A DNA stretch of 64,000 nucleotides from Diadophis punctatus similis. Lineage: Eukaryota > Chordata > Lepidosauria > Squamata > Dipsadidae. Below, one piece after another: positions 22,274 to 33,785 of this stretch (position 1 is its first letter; every line of letters starts with the position of its first letter). Where the stretch lies: the NCBI GenBank assembly GCA_023053685.1, contig JALIGW010000005.1:18238501-18302500 (forward strand), in the 5' to 3' direction. The position numbers were made by a program, and so were the translations under genes. The notes beneath the pieces are model-generated. The model made no database searches. It worked only from the letters and a program-made list of their open reading frames with translations, and was not told the DNA's origin.

Positions 22274-23240
22274 ATAAAGTTTCTTTCACAAAGGAAGACA
22301 ACTTTCAAGTTATTGGAACAAAATTACTTTAGAACTTCAATTAGGTCAATATAGGAAGTTCATAGATGAATTAATAGTAGACTAGAATATGTACATTTTT
22401 TCTTTCCGAACATAGAAAGATATAGAGATATTTATCAACATTTCACTTTGGTTGCCTCCATCAACCAGTATACTAAAGCATGACAAGGATTTTCAGTCTG
22501 ACTACCAGCCATATCAGGTAACCTGATTGAAGAGGTGGTCAAAAAAAGAATGCATCCATTCTCTTTCATGGATGGCTGGACTTTTTTAAGTGTTGAAAAA
22601 CTTTTGACCAATCTGATTCATTGTTTAAAAGTGTATCCCCTGCTAAGTTTTTAATCAAATTGCAAAGCTTATGAATAAATGGAGAGAGATGTTCTATTCA
22701 GGGCTCTCCAGGGTATTCAGAAGATTTCCTATCTTAATTATAATGAGTGCTTGGAGAAAATTTCTACACCTGAGCAAACAAGGAAATAATTGCTGCCTCC
22801 AAAAATGGGAAGCAATTCTTGTGAAAACTAAACCTTTCATTAGCCAAATCTGATACTGTATTCCCTTCAATCTCATTTTATTTTCTATTAATTTAGGGTG
22901 AGAAGCACCCTAGTGGATGGCATACTGAACGCAGAGGATGGATGTCTAACTGCGTGTGAAAAGTTTTTGCAAAGCTGTCAAATTGTTCATGGAAGGATTT
23001 AAATTGGTTATCATTCCTATTACGTAATACTTCACACACAGCCGATATAAAGACTTTTCCAGGGCATCATCTGGTCAATCTCGACAGAAGAGAAAACATT
23101 GTTTGAAATCTTGATGTTGGACAATATATACACACACACAATTTGAAATCAAGGAAAGAGAAGGATTTTAAAAAATAGCCTTTCCCAATCAGATGCTCCT
23201 CAGTTGATTAGATTTTGGTCCTTGAAATTCCCAGGTAGCT
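22274..23240. other. no recognisable feature
   Basis: AT-rich. A short (CA)n is at about 23127-23140. Nothing else supported. Confidence 0.5.
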
Positions 23241-23245
23241 TGATT

Positions 23246-23370
<125 letters not shown>

Positions 23371-23379
23371 CAGTTAGTT

Positions 23380-23815
23380 AGCTAGATAGTTAGTTTGTCA
23401 AGCATGTATGAGAAAACAATTATAAGTATGAACATAACATATAAATATATAAGTATAAACAGGTAAAGTATATGCATAAGAAATGAGTACGAATAATGGG
23501 AACAGTAGGACAGCGACGGTAGGCACGCTAGTGTGCTTATGCACGCCCCCTTATAGACCTCTTAGGAATGGGGTGAGGTCCACGGTAGACAGTTTTAGGT
23601 TAAAGTTTTGGGGGTTTGAGGATGTAACAACAGAGTCATACAATAGTGCATTCCAAGCATTGACCACTCTCTTGCTGAAGTCGTATTTTCTGCAATCGAG
23701 TTTGGAGTGGTTTAGTTTGATTTTGTATCTATTGTTTGCCAGTGTATTATTGCGGTTGAAGCTGAAGTAGTCATTAACAGGTAGGACATTGTAGCAGACA
23801 ATTTTGTGCACTAAG
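23380..23815 (-). mobile_element. Rex1/CR1-like LINE 3' fragment (antisense)
   Basis: Minus strand: HKIVCYNVLPVNDYFSFNRN, then KLDCRKYDFSKRVVNAWNAL, then LSTVDLTPFLRGL and a stop, as in the 16325-17432 copy. A small insertion alters the WNAL(P)DSVV stretch. It abuts a sense CR1 at 23822 with only a few bases between. Confidence 0.85.
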
Positions 23816-23821
23816 CTTAGT

Positions 23822-24545
23822 CATCTAATAGAATTACTGGAAAAAAAGAGACAAGCAGAAGAAAGTATTGGTACCTTGCTCAATAGTAGTAACTGTGAGA
23901 GGGATCTTGGAGTCCTAGTGGACAATCATTTAAATATGAGCCTGCAGCTGCCAAAAAAGCCAATGCAGTCCTAGGCTGCATTAACAGAGGGATAGTGAAG
24001 TGTTAATACCACTTTATAAGGCCTTGGTAAGGCCACACTTGGAATACTGCATTCAGTTTTGGTTGCCACGATGTAAAAAGATGTTGAGATTCTAGAAAGA
24101 GTGCAGAGAAGAGCAACAAAGATGATTAGGGGACTGGAGGATAAAACATATAAAGAATGGTTGCTGGAACTGGGTATGTCTAGTTTAATGAAAAGAAGGA
24201 CTAGGGGAGACATGATAACAGTGTTCCAATATCTCAGCGGTTGCCACAAAGAAGAGGGAGTAGAGCTATTCTCCAAAGCACCTAAGGGTAGAACAAGAAG
24301 CAATGGGTGGAAACTAATCAAGGAGAGAAGCAAGTTAGAACTAAGGAGAAGTGCCCTGACAGTTAGAACAATTAATCAGTGGAACAGCTTGCTCCAGAAG
24401 TTGTCAATGCTTCAACACTGGAAGTTTCAAAGAGGAGATTAGATTACCATTTGCCTGACGTGGTATAGGATTTCCTGCCTAAGCAGAGGGTTGGACTAGA
24501 AGACCTCCAAGGTCTCTTCCAACTCTGTTATTGTATTTCTATTTC
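23822..24545 (+). mobile_element. CR1 LINE 3' part, 5' truncated
   Basis: Sense translation in shifting frames gives [54 protein letters not shown] and LMKRRTRGDMITVFQYLSG, the same C-terminal stretch as the CR1 at 21161. It ends GTTGGACTAGAAGACCTCCA ... CAACTCTGTTATTG. Several indels make it non-functional. Confidence 0.9.
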
Positions 24546-24574
24546 TAAAGGAACCCATGGTCCCAAAATTTTAT

Positions 24575-24958
24575 ACAGGCAGTCCTCGACTTACAACAGT
24601 TCATTTAGTGACCCTTCAAAGTTACAATGGCACAAAAAAGTGACCTATGTCCATTTTGCACACTTATGACCGCTGCAGTATCCCTATGGTCATGTGATCA
24701 AAATCCAGATGCTTGGCCACTGGTTCATATTTATGATGGTTACAGTGTCCTGTGATCACCTTTTGAAACTTTCTGACAAGCGAAGTCAATGGGGAAGCCA
24801 GATTTGCTTAACAACCCTTTTACTAACTTAATCACTGCAATGATTCACTTAACAACTACAGCAAGAAAAGTCATAAAATGGGGAAAACCCATGTAACAAA
24901 TGTCTTACTTAGCAACAAATTTCGGGCTCAATTGTGGTTGTAAGTTGAGGACTACGTC
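24575..24958 (+). mobile_element. TA-flanked MITE, CAGGTAGTCCTCGACTTAC family (uninterrupted copy)
   Basis: Starts CAGGCAGTCCTCGACTTAC after TA and ends GTAAGTTGAGGACTACGTC before TA. Its 384 bp act as the in-window reference for the interrupted copies at 6588 and 30370. No transposase is present. Confidence 0.88.
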
Positions 24959-24959
24959 T

Positions 24960-25560
24960 ACTTCAGGATTTAGATCCCATCATATGTTTGCCTAGAAAAC
25001 TTTTTTTGCTACAAGAAAACAAACATGGATGCATGGACGTGATTAACATGTCCATGTTAGTAGAGTAATTTACTATTGTGTGGAGACTTGCAAGCTATGA
25101 TGATCCTAAGCTTGGACTTTGTTTTGAAAGTAAATCTAGTTATTTGCATCCAGACTAGAATCAATCAGAACTGTTTGAATATATTTAAATCAAAATGCTC
25201 CCTCAACAAAACACAAAGTTATATCCACAGAGTTTCCAGAGATCTCTGATCAGTAGATTGATGGAATGAGACTGATCATATACATTGCAACAGCTAATTG
25301 GAGGCCATAGTTTTTTTTTACACAGCAGAATATTCTTCTTTTTCAATACCTCTTCAATGTCCTTATAAGTCTAAATAAAGCATTCAGCATGAAAGTACTA
25401 CATATTTAATTACGGTAGGTTAATATTCTTTAGGAAATAAATGAATATGAAATAATTTAGCAAACAGTATTAAATTCTGGAGCTATATTTTAGCTTCTTG
25501 AGCTCCAAACAGTTGATTCAACTGATAAAAGTTCAGAATTACAAAATTTCATTTCATTTA
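24960..25560. other. no recognisable feature
   Basis: AT-rich DNA. No supported feature. Confidence 0.5.
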
Positions 25561-25561
25561 G

Positions 25562-25701
<140 letters not shown>

Positions 25702-26825
25702 TCTCATATTGTGGATTATTTTGAAACTATTTAACCTTGATTAATTGAGGGGGGAACATTTGTTACAGAATTTCCATTATCACATCTATACTAAAGTTAG
25801 AGTTTTTACAATAGCTGATTGAAATAGAAAAGAGAATGCATTAGGGAGCTGATATCTTATTGGGTCAGGAAGTAGGAAAACAACTATAAAAGATAAAAAT
25901 AACAAGCAGCAAATAAAACTAGCAGAAACCTGCTATCACATCAGTCACACATGCAGCATGAGCAATATCAGAGGCTTATTATGTTTTCCTTAACAGGAAT
26001 TGGCACTCTACAACAAGTTTCTTCTCATAGTTACTCCTGCAATGTGAAACTTACATCCCTTGATGAATTCCTAGATAGGAATGTGTAACAAGCTGTCCAT
26101 TGTAATATACATTCCATTTGTTGTGTTCTTGGAGTCTAAAGGAAATCAACACTGCATTCCGTAAATTGCTACAGAAGGCAATGCGTGGAGATTATTTATG
26201 GGCTTGTTATCTCTTCAGGTGTGGATCCTCCCCTTTCTTAAAAGATTGCTGTTGTAGTGCTTTGGAGAGTTGAACTTCTACGTGGTTGTGTTTGGTGTTT
26301 GGAAAGCTAACTTCTTTATTGCTAAGTAGCTAAGTTAGTCCGTCATCATTAGATTTTGAATACTTGGAAGTTAACACAATAGAGTGTAAGTTAATTAAAA
26401 AATGTGAGTGCTAATCCAATATTCACATTTAGTTTGATTTGGAAAATACTCTAATTAATTTGGTTCAATTAAGAGCCCCTAAATATAAATCTTGATTTTG
26501 GTAGCTGAATCCTTGCGCCTTCCACATATTATCGTTGGATACTAACAAAGAGCTATAAATTTTTAAAATAGAATTAGGTGACACTTGCATAAAACACTCA
26601 TATAAAACAAATAAGCACGGTAGTGGCTGTACATTGGCCTTTTTAAAGAAAAGTAAATGAAATTTTGTAAGTATTGCATCAATACTATCCACACTAGATG
26701 CCTTTAATTTACTTTTAAAAAATGCAGATATTGTTTTATTTATTTTTATTTATTGAAGGGCTCCCTTGGCTAAGAAATGACTAGAGTCAGACATGACCAA
26801 TAGGGAAACCTTTACCTTTTATTTA
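25702..26825. other. no recognisable feature
   Basis: AT-rich; no supported feature. Confidence 0.5.
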
Positions 26826-26828
26826 TAG

Positions 26829-27054
26829 GAGCTGTGGTGGCACAGTGGTTAGAAAGCAGTACTGAAGGACTAACTCACTGCTCACTGCCAGGAGTTTGAT
26901 TCTGACCAGCTCAAGGTTGAATCAGCCTTCTATCCTTCCGAGGTGGGTAAAATGACCCAGATTCTTGGGGGCAATATGCTAATTTTATAAACTGCTTAGG
27001 GAGGGAAGTAAAGACATATGAAGCAGTATATCAATCTAAGTGCTATTGCTATTT
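26829..27054 (+). mobile_element. Sauria-type SINE (diverged)
   Basis: TGGTGGCACAGTGGTTAGAA (A box region), GTTTGATTCTGACC (B box), CTCAAGGTTGAATCAGCC, AATGACCCAGATTCTTGGG and AGTGCTATTGCTATT tail, in the family order. A small deletion is present before GACCCAG. Confidence 0.88.
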
Positions 27055-27120
27055 ATTGGAGGAGCTGGTTGAAATATTAAGGTATTACCCTGTCTGCAGA
27101 TGAAATTGTATGCATTAAAA

Positions 27121-27262
27121 TGGGAGCCAGTTTGGTGTAGTAGTGAAATTGCTGGCCTAGAAACTATCAGCAACGAGTACTAGGCCTCACTTTGGCATGA
27201 AAGACTATAGGGTGACTTTGGGTCAGTCACCCTCTCTCAGTCCAACCCACATCCAAATGCTT
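27121..27262 (+). mobile_element. tRNA-derived SINE, 3' truncated
   Basis: GGGAGCCAGTTTGGTGTAGT head, then GGGTGACTTTGGGTCAGTCA and CCCTCTCTCAGTCCAACCCA. It is the same family as 4588-4829 and stops where the Penelope-like antisense fragment begins. Confidence 0.75.
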
Positions 27263-27264
27263 TT

Positions 27265-27900
27265 CTAAAACTTCTCATGAAATATTAAGCATATTTTTGG
27301 GCTGAGAGCCACCCTTGTTCTTTGAGTTATGCGCACAGTGCTTCTTTCAATTAAATTGGTGTGACTATGAAATGTTGTTTTGGTCTTTTTAGATTCTGTT
27401 TCAATTTCCTTGGTGCTCTCTGAGCCTGGCTGCTTTCTTGCAGACACTTCATTACCCAAACTAGATAAGTACTAGTAAGAAGTGCGATTTTCTCTCAGTT
27501 TATATTCTAGTGGGTTGCCCTGTCAGTGTTGTTGGGGGGGTGGTCTTAGCGGTTCTTTGGTTGGACTGTTTACTGTTGGCTTCTTTGGCAGTTTCTTGAT
27601 TGGGGTATTGTTTACTTGATTGTTGGTCTGATGTTAAGCTTGGAGTTAATCTATGCTGATCTGGGTGCTGATTTCTGTTGGGAAGGTGCATGGGTCTTTT
27701 CGTTCCTTTTTTGGCTGGTTGATTGTCTCTTTGACACAGTTCTATAGATGTTGTTAATGTCTACTGCATGTGTCCAATTTGTCAGAGTGCCAGGCTTCTA
27801 GAAATTCCCTGGCATTTTTAGACTTGGCTTGGTCTAAGTTGGTCACATTTTCCCAATTGAAACTGGTTCTCTTTCTACAAATTCTGACTGCAAATCTTCA
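27265..27900 (-). mobile_element. Penelope-like element, C-terminal and 3' fragment
   Basis: Minus-strand words NAREFLEAWHSD (near 27800) and GNEVSARKQPGS (near 27440) occur in the same order as in the 51860-52300 copy. The first resembles the segment after the GIY-YIG endonuclease in Penelope-like proteins. Stops interrupt the frame right after it. GIY-YIG itself is not seen, so the class is a probable call. Confidence 0.5.
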
Positions 27901-28327
27901 CTTAATCATAGATGCTAAAAAGGCAGAATCCTTGGACTCCACACCAAAAGTGTATATAAAGGCCCATTAAGCATAATGCTATATCTTCCATATTAGGTCT
28001 CCCAATATTTTGGGAAACAGGAACAAGTTATCCCTAATAATAAAGGCATTCAGAGGATGGCAACGATTTAACAACTGGATTAGGAATCCATTATATTTGG
28101 TGACCGCAATGTTCCTGAAACAATTTTTAAAAATTGATCTTTACTTAATGGCCTTATAGATATACATATATGTATGTGTACTCAGCACAGGACAGTCCTA
28201 TCTCATTATTAAAATGCTGTCTATATAAAATGAGGTTTGAAAATTGCTGAATGCCAGCATTACTTTTAAATTGGGGTTAACTATAGGCGGCCCTATAGTT
28301 CCATTTGATGGCCTGATATGCACCTAG

Positions 28328-28484
<157 letters not shown>

Positions 28485-29113
28485 AAACTGCCGACTTTGC
28501 AACGAGAAAGTTGAAACTGTTTCACACTTAATATGTGAGTGCAGCAAAATCGTGCAAATTGATTACAAAGTTAGACATGATCGAGTTGCTAAATTAGTCC
28601 ACTGGTCATTATGTAAAAAATATGACATACCTGTATCCGAAAAGTCATGGGAGCACAAAGTGGAAAAAGTTACTGAAAATGAGACGGTGAAGATATTGTG
28701 GGACTTTCGAATACAGACAGATCGTCATTTGGACACAACACACCAGATATCATGGTTGTCGAGGGCCGAAGAGTACAGTTTATTGATATCGCTGTACCAG
28801 GAGATGCCAGAGTCAAAGAAAAAGAACTGGAAAAAAATTACAAAATATCGCGACCTGGCCATTGAAAGTACACGGCTATGGATGAAACATGTAACAGTGA
28901 TACCCATTGTCATCGGGGCACTTGGTACCATGTCCAAGAATTTCACAAAACACATCAAGAAATTGCAGCTTCTTGCAATAACACCCGTGGAACTGCAAAA
29001 AACTGCGCTACTCGGAACATCATATATTTTAAGAAGATACTTGGTTGATATCTAGGACGTTGTTCAGTTGACTGAGTTTCATGTTTAATGAATAAAAGAG
29101 ATAATAATAATAT
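28485..29113 (+). mobile_element. R4/Dong-like LINE, C-terminal domain and 3' end (frameshifted)
   Basis: Starts inside the zinc-knuckle-like CRLCNEKVETVSHLICEC (CCHC spacing C-x2-C-x8-H-x4-C), then VKILWDFRIQTDRH, and ends with IPIVIGALGTMS and LQKTALLGTSYILRRYL before a stop. The endonuclease core reads PDIMVVEGRR...FIDIAVPGDAR only in another frame (about 28742-28835). Thus one frameshift enters before PD and a second restores the frame at KYRDLAIE; the enzyme is dead. The 3' end is followed by ATAATAATAATA. It is 5' truncated directly at the AAC/AAT tract. Confidence 0.82.
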
Positions 29114-29257
29114 ATTAGAACTTGGTAAAAGGCAAAATATTTATATGATCTGAAGAGAAACCAGAACTTTGTAAAGAGACTTGTTTATATTGTGAATTTA
29201 AATCCATCTTTTGAATATAGCAATAGTTAGTAACTGTTGCACAGCATGCATTTTTTA

Positions 29258-29301
<44 letters not shown>

Positions 29302-30222
29302 TCTTTATTCCCAAATCTTAGACTGACATACTGACAGCCTATTTAAATTTCAGAGAGGTTTACCCTAATAGGGAATGACTAATCATAAATAATAAAAAAT
29401 ACATCAATTTTAACCAGTTCAATAGGGTAATTTGTTTGTGTTGCATGACAGAGACTATCAAGCAATAAGGCATATTGGAAAACTATAATGGGATTTTAAT
29501 GGGAACTGCATGGCGGTTTCAGGCAAAATATTTTTAAAATCAAAATATGTTTTACATATGTGAAAAGAAAAAAAAATGCTGGTTTTCTCATAGCAAATGA
29601 AAGAACATTTAAATAACTGTGAGAATTCTTTCCCAGAGGAACAGAATAATAAAATGCAATTAATAGCTGGATTGATGTATTCCATTTTTCTAAATAAAAA
29701 TAAGAGAGCATTTCTGCCAGCAGAAGGTTTTTAGATTGGTATTAGAGAAAATGGACTTCAGTTGTATAGTGTGTGAAAAAAATAGGCCTGTGAGCTTTAG
29801 GGTGTAATTTAGTGTTGCTTGTGATTCTTTAATTTGTGTCTTGGGCCAATATCTGTTAGTGACTGCAGCAAGCAAATTGTTGAAATGGCAACTGGGGAAG
29901 TAAATTGGCAACCTGTTGTGATACCGGGCATATTTCAGAGCAGGGGTTCACATGACAGCATTTTCCAACAGATGTTGTTTCATTATTTCCCACATCCTTG
30001 AAGTATAGCATCCAAACGGAGATTTGAGAGGCCTTCAAACACCTCATATTCAAACTCCAATTTCCAGCTCACTTTTATTCCTTAATATTCTTAGAATATC
30101 TGCAGAACTGATGGCATTGTCAGGAAGAATGTCACCCTAATGCATTCCAGACATTTATAAAAGTCTCATTGCTACAGATTTCAAAGGCAGCCTTGGTGAG
30201 TCATCATACTGCCTGCACTCAA

Positions 30223-30225
<3 letters not shown>
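29114..30225. other. mostly unrecognised; (AAC)n at 29261-29300
   Basis: The trinucleotide run 29261-29300 has about 13 AAC units. The rest is AT-rich with no supported feature. Confidence 0.5.

Positions 30226-30267
<42 letters not shown>
30226..30267. repeat. (TG)n microsatellite
   Basis: About 21 TG units. Confidence 0.95.
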
Positions 30268-30270
<3 letters not shown>

Positions 30271-30369
30271 CTATGCAACAATCATTAAAATTGCCATATT
30301 ATAATGGCTTGGAGTTGACAACCTGTGTCAGGTAAATAAAAAACAAACAAAATATATTTGTTCCGAGTA

Positions 30370-31441
30370 CAGGTAGTCCTCGACTTACGACCACAACTGA
30401 GCTCAGAATTTCTGTGAAACATTTGTTAAGTGAGTTTGCCTCTTTCTTGCCACTGTTGTTAAGCAAATCACTGCAATTGTTAAGTTAGTAACTGTTGTGA
30501 CCCGCCAGCAGCCCGTGCAGCTGATAGCGGATCCCGTTTGAGAGGAGACCGACTTGGTGTTGCACCAGCGGCCTGTGCAGCTGGCACCCGAGTCGGACAT
30601 TGAGGAGGCTGGCAAGGACTCGGTGCCAGAGGCAGAGGTTCAGCTAGGCCATAGGAACCTCCAGCACCTCATAGCAGTGATGAGGGAGAAGAGGCTTCTC
30701 CTCTTCTGAATGCAAGGGCACGCAGAGCTGCTAAGAGGCAGGAATGGTTCCTCAGGAGGAGATCTCCCCGGGTGTAAGACTTGGGGCTAATTGGTCACTC
30801 CCCTAGTCTACTTAAGGACATCAGAGGCAGCTGAAAGGCTGCAGGAAACAACGTTTGGAAATCTGTCTGGCCATCATGTGTCTTCATGTCTGAAAAACTT
30901 CTGATTTGTTTCCCTGCTTCGGTTTTGTTATCAAGGACTACCTCTAGGCATTTTGCCAACTCTCTGAAGCTTCATAAGAATTCAAAACCTAATTGCTCTT
31001 CTTTGCTTTAAGACTCTTTGAGCTGATACCAGCTATTAATGAAGATTAATTAGCAGCTGGTTGCTTGCAAGAACAGACTGCTTGTAGATTGGTGTGTGCA
31101 AATTCATTGCTAAGATGTTTATTAGTCGTGGTTATAAGATTAAATAAGTTCATACAAACTGGTGTTGTGTTACGTTCTTAACTGGGGCAGAACAGTAACA
31201 CGGTTATGAAGTGAATCTGGCTTCTCCAATGACTTTGCTTGTCAGAAGGTTGCAAAAGGGGATCACATGACTCCGGGACACTGCAACCGTCATAAATATG
31301 AATCAGTTGCCAAGCATCCGAATTTTGATCACATGACTATGGGGATGCTGCCATGGTTGTAAGTGTGAAAATGATCATAAATCACTTTTTCCCAACTTTC
31401 AGTGGTGACTAAATGAACTGTTGTGAGACAAGGACTACCTG
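30370..31441 (-). mobile_element. TA-flanked MITE, CAGGTAGTCCTCGACTTAC family, split by a solo LTR
   Basis: Starts CAGGTAGTCCTCGACTTACG and ends AAGGACTACCTG with TA at 30368-30369 and 31442-31443. The internal order is the reverse of the 24575 copy (GGCTTCTCCAATGACTTTGC, then GGTTGCAAAAGGGGATCAC). The LTR at 30493-31194 interrupts it. Confidence 0.88.
30493..31194 (+). mobile_element. solo LTR, TGTTGTGG...GAACA family (copy 3)
   Basis: Starts TGTTGTGACCCGCCAGC and ends TGGGGCAGAACA. The 5-bp duplication GTAAC is perfect (30488-30492 and 31195-31199). It is longer than the other copies partly because the GCCAGC...GTGCAGCTG segment near the left end is repeated (about 30500 and 30562). Confidence 0.92.
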
Positions 31442-31565
31442 TAGTTGCATCTTCTCCAGATGTGTTGCTCTATATCCATAGGAATGACAGACATTATAAT
31501 CCATTGCAGTTGCAGACTCCAAAGCTGGAAAAAAATGATGTCTAACATCAAAGCTGGAGACTTAT

Positions 31566-32114
31566 TGTTCTGACCCAGCCTTCGCAAGTAGTGATAAGAT
31601 GTTTACTCGCGAGTAAAACAACCCCTTTTTAGAACAGGGCAGTAACAGTCTTTTATTCACATGGATAAACAAAAAGCCAAACGTAATTAGTCCCAACAAA
31701 CCTGGGTTTAGCCAAGAAATCCGAATTGCTTGCTATGTACTAGAAACGAACAATTGTCTGTGACAACCGGCCACTCCCAAACCCCTCCTATTTTTTTTCC
31801 CAGCCAGGGAGGAGCTGGCTAGCATCTGCATCTGCTTCTCCCTGAGAACTGGCTTATTGTTTTCCTTTGCTCTCCTCTCTTTTCTTCTCTGCACATACCT
31901 GCATCTGGGATGGGCCCCATCTGTTCCTCCCCCTCACTCAGCTCAGGCCCCAAAGACAACTGCCACTCCACCTGGGGGAGGATGGAAGGCCCCTGCTCTG
32001 CCTCTGTCTCTGATGCCGTTTCCTTCCAAAGGTTCCAAAGCTGGCTCAGGCTCTCCCTCCACCTCCTCATCTGACTCTGCAGCTAGCTCTGCTAGCAGCC
32101 GACGGGCCACAACA
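31566..32114 (-). mobile_element. solo LTR, TGTTGTGG...GAACA family (copy 4, antisense)
   Basis: In antisense orientation it starts TGTTCTGACCCAGCC and ends GGGCCACAACA. The flanks are CTTAT (31561-31565) and CTTGT (32115-32119), matching at 4 of 5. The interior is more diverged than copies 1-3, which suggests an older subfamily. Confidence 0.85.
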
Positions 32115-32872
32115 CTTGTTTAGTATCTGTGTCATATGGTTGGTACAGTAGCCTAATGATACCCCTATAAGGTAGACCAGATCAGGAAACTAATTACACA
32201 GGAAGATTAGAACAAAACAATCATTGAGATACACTACAGTAACAGACAAACCTAACAGCTATAGGCTCTCTAGTTTGAGAGTCCTTATGAATTAGAGATG
32301 GAAAAAAGAACACAACATGTAACTCAGCATCCCATTAGTAGCATTTATCTTTGTTTTCTCTAGGGTTTGTATGACATGGCTAGAATCATTGTCTTATGCT
32401 ATTTCCCTTCTTCCTCCATTTTTTACAGTTTAATCTTTCCTTGTATCATTTGTATCAGCAGAAACATCAGCAGAACAATAAATCTGTAATTATGAAGCAC
32501 AGCAAGCAATGCGGGGCAGCCTGGAACACTTTATTGTCAACACCTCTGTTCTCCCTGAAAAGTTACTGCTTGTACCTTAATCCAGAATCTTTTGGGCTTT
32601 GGGGTAGTGTGACAGCCTATAGATCACCATATCAAGCATTTACTTATTTATTTTCTGGGCTTATAACACCATACTCCAATCATAGTTACTACAGCTTTCC
32701 AATAAAAATAGTTTCAGATCTATAGGGCCTTGGTTTCTTGTCTGGCCTACCTTATAGGGCTAATGCAAAAACAAACAAACAAACAATGCCTATTTGCTAG
32801 TCTTACTAGTGAATGAAATAAGACAGCCATAGAGGTTAGAGATTAATGGCAATTCTCCATCTTTTCTGAGCC
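32115..32872. other. no recognisable feature
   Basis: Contains an (AAAC)n patch at about 32767-32786 on the right side. No gene-like sequence. Confidence 0.5.
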
Positions 32873-32880
32873 TTCTAAGT

Positions 32881-33062
32881 CAGTGGTCCCCAACCTTTTA
32901 GGAACCGGTTCCATTGGCAGAGGTTTTTCCATGGAGTGGAGGGGGTGTGGTTTCGTGTGCTGCCTGTATCCCATGGATGGGGCTTCACTTGTTTGCATGG
33001 CCCCTGTTTCTGGCATGCCGTAAACTGATGTGGGTCCACGGACCAAGGGTTGGGGACCCCTG
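32881..33062. mobile_element. hAT-type MITE, CAGTGGTCCCCAACC family
   Basis: Starts CAGTGGTCCCCAACCTTTT and ends GGGTTGGGGACCCCTG. The flanks TTCTAAGT (32873-32880) and TTCTAAGC (33063-33070) match at 7 of 8, with central TA. Non-coding. Confidence 0.92.
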
Positions 33063-33202
33063 TTCTAAGCTATCTTGCCCTGTTGCTCTATCCTAGTCTG
33101 CTGCTTTGTTTTACAGGTATTCCAGGGTTGAAATTAATCTTAATTACTAGTCCAATTGTCTCCTGTATATAAGATGCGTGTGAGTTCCATTTTGTACTTT
33201 AC

Positions 33203-33780
33203 TGTTCTGACCTAGGATTCCACAAACCACGAAGCAGACTCCTTGTCCCGACAAAAACCCCTTTTTATTAAGTTACTGTGAATTCTTCTCATTCACATCC
33301 AACAAAGTTTTCAAGGGTAAATTTACAGTCACAGACCTTATCTGGCTTGGATAGCTGCCAGGCCGATATCTTCAAAACTTGGCAAGGAGTCTCTGAGAGT
33401 CACGAACCAATTAAGCGAACTAATTGTATCCTGAAAACTCCCATCCCATTTCGCTCCTCTTTTATTCCATATGGGAGGAGCCATTCATCGTTCACCTGTG
33501 GCCTTACTACTAAGGCCACAGGTGAACCCTTGTTACTTAGCTGTTCCCTTCATCTGGCAACTCTGTGCATGCGCACACTGGGAACAGGCTCCAGCTGTTC
33601 TGCCTCACTGATGTCTGACTCCAAAGTCAACTGATAACTGTCAGACTGACCTGGCTCCATCTCTGCCTCGGATGCAGAGCACTCGTCAGAGCCTTCCCCA
33701 GACTCCAGGACTGGCCCATGTTCCTCCCCAACCTCCTCACTGTCCGAATCTGCTGCCAGCTCTGCTGGCAGACCACAACA
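33203..33780 (-). mobile_element. solo LTR, TGTTGTGG...GAACA family (copy 5, antisense)
   Basis: Starts TGTTCTGACCTAGG and ends GCAGACCACAACA. The flanks TTTAC (33198-33202) and TTTTC (33781-33785) match at 4 of 5. It contains a long perfect hairpin (33491-33526) and a TGCATGCGCA word near 33565. Clearly diverged from copies 1-3. Confidence 0.85.
33491..33526. repeat. perfect 16-bp hairpin with 4-nt loop inside the LTR
   Basis: TTCACCTGTGGCCTTA, loop CTAC, then TAAGGCCACAGGTGAA. The arms are exactly complementary. Confidence 0.95.
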
Positions 33781-33785
33781 TTTTC

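Noticed and set aside
31194..31566. Pairing of the 30493 and 31566 LTRs as one short element
   Set aside because: They are in opposite orientation, have separate duplications (GTAAC; CTTAT/CTTGT), and the right end of a MITE lies between them.
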